NCBI GenBank assembly: GCA_905221605.1 | Contig: CAJNDS010000258.1 | Span: 842,092 to 906,091 of the forward strand | Length of the DNA stretch: 64,000 nucleotides | From: Symbiodinium natans | Lineage: Eukaryota; Sar; Dinophyceae; Suessiales; Symbiodiniaceae | Direction of reading: 5' to 3' | In this document: positions 54,720 to 63,527 of the stretch, one piece after another | How positions within the stretch are numbered: position 1 is the first letter of the stretch | Layout of the letters: the number at the start of each line of letters is the position of its first letter | Notes under the pieces: generated by a model | Databases searched by the model: none | Told to the model about the DNA's origin: nothing | The model's input: only the letters and a program-made list of their open reading frames with translations | Program-made: the position numbers and the translations under genes

Positions 54720-56490
54720 AGGAGGCCCTGGAAGCCATGATGGCCTTGAGTTGGAAGGCAACAAAGCAAAGGTTGAGCATTGCAGCACTGAAAGCCCTCC
54801 ACACACGAATCAAGAGCGTAGAGTTCATGTGATGCTCAAGCAAAGTGTGGCTCCACCCTTTGCAGATGCCAGGCTGGTGCTCTTCGGGCTGGCATGGCCG
54901 CGCTACAGCAGGAATCCATCGCGGAAAGGTGAGCCTGGGGCTGCTTTCTTCTGATGGGAAACCTCGTGATTCCACGAAGCCAGCTCTGCTTTGCTTATTG
55001 TTTACCTGGTCCAACGCCGGTGGGCCGAACCTCTACAATTTTTTTCGCTGGGACGTGCATGGAGCTTGTCTTAGGTTCGGTTGCGTACTTGCCTCTTTCG
55101 TAATCCCCCTGGGCTTACGTTCAAAAGTGTTCGTAAGAAACCAGCCAGTTCTGGTGAACTGAAATGCGCCCCCACGTTTGAGGGCACACGGCCAGCGTAA
55201 GCCAGTGCTCCAAAGTGGAAGGGTGCGAGGATGACCAAGGTCAAGGAGGCGACTACCTCCAAGCACAAAAAAAGGATCTCCAAGCGAGACAGGCCTGCCT
55301 TGTGCAAGGGGGATAGAGAGCGGGGTAGGAAGGCCAGCGAGGCCAAACTCTCCAAAGCCAGGGCCGAGCGTGCCAAGTCTTTAAAGAAGACGCAGGTTCG
55401 GAAGAGGCCATCAGCCTTGCCTAGCATTTTCAAGGTTTGCAAATAATTTGCAAAGCTCCCGAATCTGAAGATACGGCAAAAAGGAAGTCTCTCGAAAGAC
55501 TCGGGCCCAGAGCTTCGAGGCCATGCGTGGTAAAGAACGTCAACAGGCCTGGCCAAGGTTGCCAGGGTTGCCAAGAATTTGACGGCAGCTGAGGTGGACG
55601 AAGCGAAGGAGCAACACAGGCAGTAGTAGCGGCAACAGCTTGCAGCTTGGTGGTCGCTGTGGCACAAGAATTTCAGCCCAGATGGGGAAGACTCGCGACA
55701 GTGGTTTCATGCCAGCTGTTTGCAATTGCGCGAGACTCGCGAAACAGCCAGACACCTCGGCTGAAGCACATCTATGTGCAACATGGATGTTGAAGCTTTG
55801 ATTTGGAAGCCATCCTCCATGATGCGTCAGTCTGTGGCTATACCGCAGCAGGGACCTTGCAGCTGCTCGAGAAGGCATCGCCAGGCATGATGCCGAGAAG
55901 AAGGCCTACTCGGAGCTCAAGGCAGCCACGTAATCACGTAATCCGGAGCGCGTGCTGGAAGCTGCGAAGCGCGCGGCAGCTGCAGGCGTGGAGGATCAAA
56001 AACTATCAAGAACTCTTCCGTGAGCTGCAGGAGGATTCAGAGCCCACCACGAAAAGCAAGAGCCCTTTGCGGATGTTGGACGCCCAGTGCGAACTCGGCG
56101 AGTTGCTGTGCATTGGGCTCCAGGGCTCATCCCAAGAGCTTCGAGCAGCAAACCGGCATGCTCGGGCCACGGCGTGTCTGCGGCCCTGATTGCAGAAGCA
56201 AATCAACAAGCCCCTGCTTCAGCCTTTGCAATGCTGCGCAAGATGCCGGCGTACCAGACGAGCATTTGGAAGGAGCCCGAAAAATCTTGGAGCAGGAAAA
56301 GCTCGCATTTGCAGTCAGACCCATATGTGAGACAGACGATCTGAACTGCCGGACGTTCGCGCTGTTGGAGGCCAGGGCTTCTGGCCGCCTGGCAGAAGGG
56401 GTAGCGCTCCTCACCGCTCGGCCGAAGAGGCTGCAGAGGCACTGAAATGTTCGAAGAAACGGGAATATGCAGAACTGGCGACAAACTGAT
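54720..56490 (+). CDS. Ala-rich helical-repeat protein, several candidate exons
   Basis: Same-strand islands: about 54872-54928 (AGALRAGMAALQQESIAER, ending at a canonical donor GGAAAG|GTGAGC), 55231-55440 (Lys/Arg-rich, KASEAKLSKARAERAKSLKK), 55552-55625 (KVARVAKNLTAAEVDEAKEQ), 55861-55932 (AAREGIARHDAEKKAYSELK), 55948-56020 (ERVLEAAKRAAAAGVEDQKL), 56228-56300 (NAAQDAGVPDEHLEGARKIL, EQEK) and 56412-56485 (SAEEAAEALKCSKKREYAEL). Two share an L-x2-A-x3-A-x3-GV-x4-L pattern, a helical repeat seen in many dinoflagellate proteins. They are likely exons of one gene with short introns. Function is unknown. Confidence 0.4.
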
Positions 56491-57600
56491 CATGGTTTCG
56501 GGGCCCGCGTGAAGTTGTTAACACAAACAATAATCGGCGCCTACACGGTGCATCTGGGGGAGGCGGCTTCTTTTTGTTTTTCGTTGTGGGCTTGGGGGGC
56601 TTGACGGTTTGGCGAAGTTCAAGAACTTTGCTATCGCAGCCTCGGTCTGTTTGGGTTCCAAGTGGCCACAGAAGCACGGATGGTACAGACGGAAAAGTGC
56701 AATAAAGTGCACCAACTGTCCGTAGATCATTCTTGAACTTCCTATCTGACTGACCTGTCGTTAAACCCATGGGATCTTGCGGGGAATCCGTCCCGATTCT
56801 GCCCTCGCAGTTCGGAGCTTTGCGCCTGCTGTCTGCAGCTGCTCGCGAACGTGGCCAGCCCGGGACATTTTAGGCGAAGCTTGACTTTGCAAGGGGAACG
56901 AACATGAACTAGCTCGATTTGTAAAGCTGACCTAGTATGGCTGCAGCTTGTGCCGCGGAGGTTTTCTGGATGGTAGTCGCTTACATTCAAAGGTATCGTC
57001 TTGGGCTTCGATTCTTCGTGGCATACTGCACGCTGCGTGTCACAAGTAAACATCTTCGTTCTCCATGATGTTCATGTAGCGATTATGAGAGTAAAAGTTG
57101 TGTTTTTGACCTTGGCGCAAGTTCTGATGGCAATGTCGGCAATGTGAAGCGGCGGAGAGAGCCCAAGAGGCTTGCAGGCTTGTCGACCATGAGGGAATTC
57201 ACAATGCTGCTGTAATGCTACGGGATGCTACGCAGTGTTTCAGGTGACAGCCTGGCTTGCAAGCTCTACACTTTAAGGCTGCTGGAGATGAAGACCGCAG
57301 CCTGCGAGACTGCCTCCTGCATGCCGAGATTGCACGGAGCCGAGCTTTCGAATCGGTTCCTTGACATTCTTGACTTTGCGCCTCTGACTCCCATGTTTAT
57401 CATGTTTTATCTCTCTCCAAAGAGATGCCAGTGATGCCAGAACACGTCAGGGCCTTGTGCAAGAAGTGGTCACTGGGGCTCCAAAACCTGCAACTCTGGG
57501 GCCCCGGACAGTGCAGCTACCGAAATTGTCGTCTTCCTCGCTTGCTGGTCTTCGGAGACGCCCGTGTCACTTGCGAGGCGGCCCAGATTAAGGTGTAAGG
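56491..57600. other. Host sequence flanking the virus
   Basis: No clear gene. One short + frame at 57225-57434 reads partly like protein (LACKLYTLRLLEMKTAACET) and could be an exon. GC content falls abruptly after about 57655. Confidence 0.35.
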
Positions 57601-57604
57601 CTGT

Positions 57605-57800
57605 GGGGTGAGTTAGCTAGGGATAGCCTTGCCTATTTAGGCTATTGGCACCACCCCACTCACAACCCAAGAATACAATATATGAAAAAAATCCTATTCA
57701 CACTCTAGAACCTCAATACTCCTATCCACCTAGGTAAAATTTCTACGAAATTCCATCACGCTACACGTGGTGCCATAGCCTAAACTAGGCAAGGGGTTCC
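57605..57800. repeat. Nested inverted repeats at the left virus boundary
   Basis: 57627-57652 (CCTTGCCTATTTAGGCTATTGGCACC region) is the near-exact reverse complement of 57769-57794, with two single-base differences. Within the left unit, GTGGGGTG (57603-57610) pairs with CACCCCAC (57652-57659), and ATAGCC pairs with GGCTAT. It could be an end of the viral element or an older host fold-back element into which the virus landed. Confidence 0.7.
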
Positions 57801-57884
57801 TTGTAGAATTTGGTTCAGGGTTTAGGGTTAAGGGTTAAATCAAAGCTTAGTCTTCTCGGATTTTCCGATCATGTTATAACTCTA

Positions 57885-57926
57885 ATGTAATTATAATCTA
57901 TAACTGCTTATGTATTATAATTACAT
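57885..57926. repeat. Perfect AT-rich hairpin
   Basis: ATGTAATTATAAT at 57885-57897 pairs perfectly with ATTATAATTACAT at 57914-57926 across a 16-base loop. It lies directly downstream of the last gene of the leftward viral gene cluster, so it may end transcription, or it may be part of a terminal structure. Confidence 0.75.
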
Positions 57927-57950
57927 CATAGTATCGCTGTATAAGGAGAA

Positions 57951-58244
57951 CTAGTTTGTTTGTTCTGGTTTGTCATCAACAGGTATCTCAATCATTGCTC
58001 TGTCGTTGTGCTTACCAAATATCATAAAGTAGTTCTCCAGAAGCAGATCATTCATCAACAACTGTATAACGTGATCATACACTTCTTGTATTTCAGACTT
58101 CTTATCCACAATCTTAGTTTTCTTGTATTCCTTTCTCTTCTCTCTGCATTTAATGCAATTACGCCAAGGCTGCCCCAATTTATTAAACCCGAACTCTTCT
58201 GCAGGTTTTTTGCTGTGGCATCTTGTGCATTTGATTGTCTCCAT
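57951..58244 (-). CDS. Viral small zinc-binding protein A
   Basis: 97 residues. The N-terminal half has C6-x2-C9 and C30-x2-C33 with KPAEEFGFNKLGQPWRN between, a two-knuckle zinc-binding pattern common in short proteins of large DNA viruses and PLVs. A charged Lys-rich stretch follows, then an acidic C-terminal half. Role is unknown; nucleic-acid binding is the likeliest. It starts 19 bases after the stop of zinc protein B in the same direction, so the two are probably co-transcribed. Stop is TAG. Confidence 0.65.
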   Translation of the reverse strand: METIKCTRCHSKKPAEEFGFNKLGQPWRNCIKCREKRKEYKKTKIVDKKSEIQEVYDHVIQLLMNDLLLENYFMIFGKHNDRAMIEIPVDDKPEQTN

Positions 58245-58263
58245 CTTCCTAATAGTAATAACA

Positions 58264-58479
58264 CTATCCCTTTAAACTGCTTTTATCCAAGCATTCTGAA
58301 CAAGTCAAGGTGTATTTAACAGAACAATTATTGTAATGTTTCTTACTATCTATATACACACGCTTGAAACAATCAATGTTTTTGTCTTGCTTACAACGAT
58401 AACACTTCCTAGTCACGACCATATTTGTTTCAGCATACGGTCCAAAATCAACTGATATCTTATCTACTTTTACTGGCAT
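58264..58479 (-). CDS. Viral small zinc-binding protein B
   Basis: 71 residues with C26-x2-C29 and C60-x2-C63 and the same layout (CxxC, K, D/E, F, then CxxC) as protein A downstream. The two may be diverged paralogues. Function is unknown. A TATATAAATAAT box lies immediately upstream. Stop is TAG. Confidence 0.65.
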   Translation of the reverse strand: MPVKVDKISVDFGPYAETNMVVTRKCYRCKQDKNIDCFKRVYIDSKKHYNNCSVKYTLTCSECLDKSSLKG

Positions 58480-58480
58480 T

Positions 58481-58492
58481 ATTATTTATATA
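58481..58492 (-). promoter_or_regulatory. TATA-like box before zinc protein B
   Basis: Reads TATATAAATAAT on the - strand, directly before the ATG at 58479. AT-rich boxes at start codons are usual for promoters in this virus group. Position this close to the ATG implies a very short leader, or chance in AT-rich DNA. Confidence 0.35.
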
Positions 58493-58686
58493 CGCGGGAT
58501 ATTGTTATAAATAGAAATATTTATAGCAAGATTTTTCCCTTAAGATTTAGCGAAACTAATTACGAATTAATCTCATTACCACACTCTTATGGTGTGCTTA
58601 TGAATCTGTTCAGTGGTGCGAAGCATTGGGACTAGCATTGGTTTTGTTTCTGTTTCGTGGGGTCTGTCCTTGCCTGGGTGGGCCTC

Positions 58687-59100
58687 TCATAATAAGCTAG
58701 ATTTTTTATCCAAGATATTTAAATTATTCTTCAAAATAGTTACATTTTTGTCTATCCTTTCAACCTCTGTTTCCAGCTTATCTATTTTTTCTTCTATCTC
58801 TTCTGGTGTTACTTGTGATTGTCCCCATCCTGTGTCGCATATAGCCACGCTACCCAATTGAGTTTCTGTTTCTGCTTCTGCTTTAAAAATTTCGTCTGGC
58901 GATAGCTTCCTTCCAGATGATCCAAATTTTAAATTGACTTTATCAACAACAATGTTAGTTGTTACTTTATCATTCTCCTTGACTGTTTTAGTCTCCTTAT
59001 GGTATAGCTGTCTCTTGCCACGACAAGGTATGCAGTGAAAGCCCTTCTTATCAATGTGAAACCCTTTATTATCTTCATTGTTTTCAGTGGTATCGCTCAT
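58687..59100 (-). CDS. Viral coiled-coil protein with a CxxC knuckle
   Basis: 137 residues. Residues 14-30 hold a duplicated GFHIDKKGFHCIPCRGKR motif with one CxxC. The C-terminal 45 residues are a clear coiled coil (EEIEEKIDKLETEVERIDKN, then VTILKNNLNIL). It probably oligomerises; function is unknown. The ATG overlaps the stop of the upstream gene (TAATG), indicating co-transcription. The frame ends at a TGA. Reading past that stop gives about 37 more sense codons to a TAA at 58576, but this part is GC-richer and less viral in character. The TGA may therefore be the true end. Confidence 0.6.
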   Translation of the reverse strand: MSDTTENNEDNKGFHIDKKGFHCIPCRGKRQLYHKETKTVKENDKVTTNIVVDKVNLKFGSSGRKLSPDEIFKAEAETETQLGSVAICDTGWGQSQVTPEEIEEKIDKLETEVERIDKNVTILKNNLNILDKKSSLL

Positions 59101-59261
59101 TAACCTTTCTTAGATTTTTTGAAATACTCAAGCACTGCCTTATGCAATTCTAAAGAAGCGGTGCAACACCTTTTAAGCTTGGTGTCTTGCATTACAACTT
59201 TTTCAATCTCTTCAATTTCCTCTATCGTTTCTAAATACCTATCCATTATATTAAATAACAT
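59100..59261 (-). CDS. Viral small helical protein
   Basis: 53 residues from the ATG at 59261 (MLFNIMDRYLETIEEIEEIE). A longer reading from 59336 would overlap the divergent ATPase gene and is less likely. Predicted mostly helical and acidic then basic; no family is recognised. First gene of the leftward cluster, divergent from the ATPase with 21 bases between starts. Stop is TAA. Confidence 0.5.
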   Translation of the reverse strand: MLFNIMDRYLETIEEIEEIEKVVMQDTKLKRCCTASLELHKAVLEYFKKSKKG

Positions 59262-59282
59262 ATAATTTTCTCGGCTTAAATA
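59262..59282. promoter_or_regulatory. Shared divergent promoter region
   Basis: Only 21 AT-rich bases separate the start codons of the leftward cluster and the rightward ATPase. Any promoter must overlap coding sequence or be very compact. Confidence 0.35.
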
Positions 59283-60082
59283 ATGGATATACCAATAGTC
59301 AAACCATACAAAACAAAAGAATACACTTGTGCTCAAAGTAAATACGATGTGGCACCTCGCATACCGTTTTCAATGGTTATAACTGGTCAATCAGGTTCTG
59401 GTAAAACAGTGCTTCTTTCAAATCTAATTCTTGACATTTACAGAAATTGTTTCAGTCGTATACATATTTGGTCCAGTTCAGTGTTTTTGGATCCAGTTTG
59501 GGAACCAGTCAAGAAATATGTTGAAAATGATCTTGGTGTGAATTCAGAGAAAGAAAAGGTATATTTTGACACATGCAATATTGATGAAATGCAAGAAGTT
59601 TTAGATCTACAAAACAAGGTTAATCAATACCAGAAGAAAAACGGAGCAAATAAAATATTTTCGGTGCTGTTTCTGATTGATGATTTCATTGACCAAGCAT
59701 CGTTCGCGAAACATAATAATTCACTCAATGCATTGTATATTAAAGCCCGACATTTCAATGTGTCCATAATTTCAAGCAGTCAGAAATTCACCGGGCTAAG
59801 CACAACAGTTAGAACCAATTCACGACAGTTAATATTTTTCAAATTGCGTAATTATAAAGAAGTTAAAAGCGTTTTAGATGAATTGGCAGGTGTTTAATTA
59901 GTAAAAAAGCAATGTCAGATATCAAGAGCCTACATCAAGCAAAGCAACTATTATTGGAAATATACAATGTAGCAACGGAAGACCCTTTTAGTTTTTTATT
60001 CGTTAATCTAATGCAACCAGACATAAATAAAATGTTTATGGTGAGATTTGAGAAGTATATCACAATTGATGAGGATGAATAG
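59283..60082 (+). pseudogene. A32-type DNA-packaging ATPase, frameshifted
   Basis: The FtsK/HerA-superfamily ATPase that pumps viral DNA into capsids in PLVs, virophages and large DNA viruses. Walker A is GQSGSGKT (residues 35-42). Walker B is VLFLIDDF (D133, D134). The sensor-like SSQKF follows (166-169). The first frame stops after residue 204 (LDELAGV, TAA at 59895). The expected C-terminal part continues in the -1 frame from about 59893 to a TAG at 60082. It includes a 56-residue stretch from the ATG at 59912 with LLLEIYNVATEDPFSFLFVN, a conserved end of these ATPases. A single missing T in the GTTTAA region accounts for the break. No good -1 slippery heptamer is present, so programmed frameshifting is unlikely. 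It is a decayed gene or carries an assembly error; both catalytic motifs are intact. Confidence 0.85.
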
Positions 60083-60123
60083 ACATTTAAAGATTTAGAC
60101 CTTATACTTTATAGGACTTTGTA

Positions 60124-60849
60124 ATGCCAAGAAGGAACACAAACTATACTCAAACTCATTTTTACAAAATAGTCTGCAAAGACCTGAGTGTCAAGGAGTG
60201 TTATGTTGGGCATACTACCAACTTCAAAAACAGGAAGTCAGAACACAAAAGAAGCTGTGAAACAGCAAATGCTAGAGGGCATAACCTTTATGTATATTGC
60301 TTTATTCGTGCCAACGGCGGATGGAAAAATTGGGATATGATACTTTTACAGACACTGAGTTGTAAAGATGGCTTACACGCGAGACAACAAGAGCGTGAAT
60401 TCATTGAGCGGGAATACTCAATGTTAAACCAAGATAGACCTTATATTACGGAAACCGAAAGAAAAGAAACCAAAAGACAGTGGTCACTAAACAATATTGA
60501 AAAAGTGAAGGTAAGTCACGAAAGATACTATGAAGAAAAGAAGGAACTAGTAAAAGCAAGATCAAAGAAACATTACGAAGAAAACCGAGAGACAAAGCTT
60601 GAATACCAACATAGATACGCTGAAACAAACAAAGACAGGATACAAGAAAGGGAGCGCAAGTATCGTATAAACAGCCGCGAAAAAATCATACAAAGGGCAT
60701 ACCAGAGATTGACCTGTGAATGTGGAGGGGTCTTTATGAGACAAGGGAAATCAAGACACGAAAGAACCAAAAAACAACAAGCCGACCTAACCAACCAAGC
60801 CTCTGAAGAACATACAGAAGAGTTCCTACAAACAACCCAAGATAGTTAA
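60124..60849 (+). CDS. GIY-YIG endonuclease with C-terminal zinc motif
   Basis: 241 residues. The N-terminal GIY-YIG nuclease domain (1-105) shows HFYKIV (Y14) and CYVGHT (Y27-V-G), R37 and H41 in FKNRKSEHKR, the likely catalytic Glu in QQEREFIE (E92) and N102 in MLNQ. A long charged helical linker follows (110-190). The C-terminal TCECGGVFMRQGKSRHERTK (C198, C200, H212) resembles the zinc-binding tail of similar viral nucleases; the last ligand expected near 219 is Gln here. Such enzymes nick or cut DNA and act as homing-type nucleases or in genome processing. Intact frame, stop TAA. It lies 41 bases after the ATPase remnant and converges with the small gene at 60878. Confidence 0.75.
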   Translation: MPRRNTNYTQTHFYKIVCKDLSVKECYVGHTTNFKNRKSEHKRSCETANARGHNLYVYCFIRANGGWKNWDMILLQTLSCKDGLHARQQEREFIEREYSMLNQDRPYITETERKETKRQWSLNNIEKVKVSHERYYEEKKELVKARSKKHYEENRETKLEYQHRYAETNKDRIQERERKYRINSREKIIQRAYQRLTCECGGVFMRQGKSRHERTKKQQADLTNQASEEHTEEFLQTTQDS

Positions 60850-60877
60850 TAATATTAATCAAAAATATTGTTAATTA

Positions 60878-61132
60878 TTAAAACAAGCTAGGGCTACAAC
60901 TACAACAATGCAAGTCAGTAAATCTAAAACAAGGACATCTGTTCTTCTTTTTCAATGCTTCTACTTTCTTTTCTTCCTCGTCTAATTGATTTAACAGATC
61001 TTTCATCGTTTTTCAGAGTATATCGGTTTCCGAAATGTCTTTGCCTTTTTGCTTAAGTAGTTCCATACAGGTAGCATACTCAGAGTGAAAGTCGCGAATT
61101 CTCGCGAGGTCTTCTTGCGAAGCGTCGCTCAT
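60878..61132 (-). pseudogene. Viral small acidic/coiled-coil protein with in-frame TGA
   Basis: The frame from the ATG at 61132 gives 39 residues (MSDASQEDLARIRDFHSEYA...) to a TGA at 61013-61015. The same frame continues with 44 more codons, a charged helix (KTMKDLLNQLDEEEKKVEAL) and a Cys-rich end (CPCFRFTDLHCCSCSPSLF), before a TAA. The continuation looks like genuine protein, so the TGA is either a mutation (from CGA or TGG) or is read through. Function is unknown. It lies just downstream of the fibre gene on the same strand; a TATA-rich stretch precedes the ATG. Confidence 0.5.
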
Positions 61133-61152
61133 ATACAATAGTTTATAATATA

Positions 61153-62146
61153 TTAATCGCTATCATCTTTAATCTTCTTTTTCAACTTCGTTATTTCTCC
61201 TTTCATAGTTGCCATTTCTTTTTTCATTGTTTTCACTAAATCAGTTAATTCTTCGTGTTCTTTTATTAAGTGCTGTAATGCCCCGTGTGTTATTACTGAT
61301 GTTTTGCAATAATCAAGTCTCTTATGTCCCTTATTATCTGTTGTTATAACCCCCTCCCATTCTCGTGGGATTACACGCTCAACGTCCTGAGCAATATACC
61401 CAATATGATTAACTTTATTTTTCTCTGCGTTTAAATGTGTAAAGTTAAATGTCTTCGGCTTTACATATTTAATTATTTCATAACACTTTGCACTACTAAC
61501 TTCTTTGATAATTTCTTTTCATGAAAAATCAGATGAATAACCAAAGGTTCCATCAATATAAACCCCACCTGGTGATATTTCCAATGCTTCATTCCCGGCT
61601 GTTGTATCACCAAAATAAAAGAACATCTCACCGGCGCTATCTGTATTTACAAACTGTATTTGTTCATACGTAGCTATTATGGTTTCCTGTGTTATTTCTA
61701 AATTGCTGTTCATTTTTTTTTTTACCTTTGCTTCGCTTAATGATAGCTCCGGTGTGCTTCCTATCGTTCCAATGATAAAATTTATTGCTCTGTCGGTGTC
61801 TCCATTTCTTATATCTAAGTCATAGTCACTACCGTTTAAAGTTTCTTTTATTCCCGATGAATGTTGAAAATAAATACCACCCCAAACATCTAAATCTGCT
61901 TGTTCTGTTATTTTCCCTATACAATTAAAAGTAAGATTATTTACAACTGCTCTGTTCAAAGTTATTCCGTTAGTGTCATTTAACTGAAGTGCTATTGTTG
62001 AAGTAGTTGGGTCGGTTGTTCTGTTCGGCTGTAGTGAAAAATATATTCTCTTCTGTTGATATAACATTTAAAGAATTATTAGCATCATTACGCTGAAACA
62101 ATCTACCACTATTATTTATATAAACGCTATGATTAAATGTAGCCAT
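61153..62146 (-). pseudogene. Fibre-like protein with peptidase-S74 chaperone domain, broken
   Basis: About 330 residues. The N-terminal 220 have a Thr/Ser/Asn-rich, beta-strand character typical of trimeric fibre or receptor-binding shafts (TTSTIALQLNDTNGITLNRA region). The C-terminal part is an intramolecular chaperone (peptidase S74/endosialidase type): SSD before the cleavage-region helix, then IGYIAQDVERVIPREWEGV, LDYCKTSVITHGALQHLIKE and a coiled-coil end. In other viruses this domain helps trimerise the fibre and is then cut off. There are two breaks. A one-base length change in a T5 run near 62035 separates the start (MATFNHSVYINN) from the main frame. An in-frame TGA at 61519-61521 separates shaft from chaperone. 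The start codon overlaps the antisense of the spliced-leader relic. TAA stop. Confidence 0.75.
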
Positions 62147-62157
62147 TTTGGCTCAAG
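62139..62157 (+). other. Dinoflagellate spliced-leader relic
   Basis: GTAGCCATTTTGGCTCAAG is identical to the last 19 bases of the conserved 22-base dinoflagellate spliced leader (DCCGTAGCCATTTTGGCTCAAG). It faces right, directly at the start of the host segment. Genomic leader copies arise when trans-spliced mRNA is reverse-transcribed back into the genome. Confidence 0.85.

Positions 62158-63527
<1,370 letters not shown>

Noticed and set aside
57825-57840. Telomere-like GGGTTTAGGGTTAAGGG at the viral left edge
   Set aside because: Two units only; too short to call an array, though noted because of the array at 21-25 kb.
59262-59336. Longer start for the small leftward viral gene
   Set aside because: It would overlap the divergent ATPase start and adds a Trp/Phe/Tyr-rich stretch without viral character; the ATG at 59261 is preferred.
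59893-59912. Programmed -1 frameshift in the ATPase gene
   Set aside because: The zero-frame codons GGT GTT do not form a slippery heptamer and no downstream pseudoknot was apparent; a one-base deletion is simpler.
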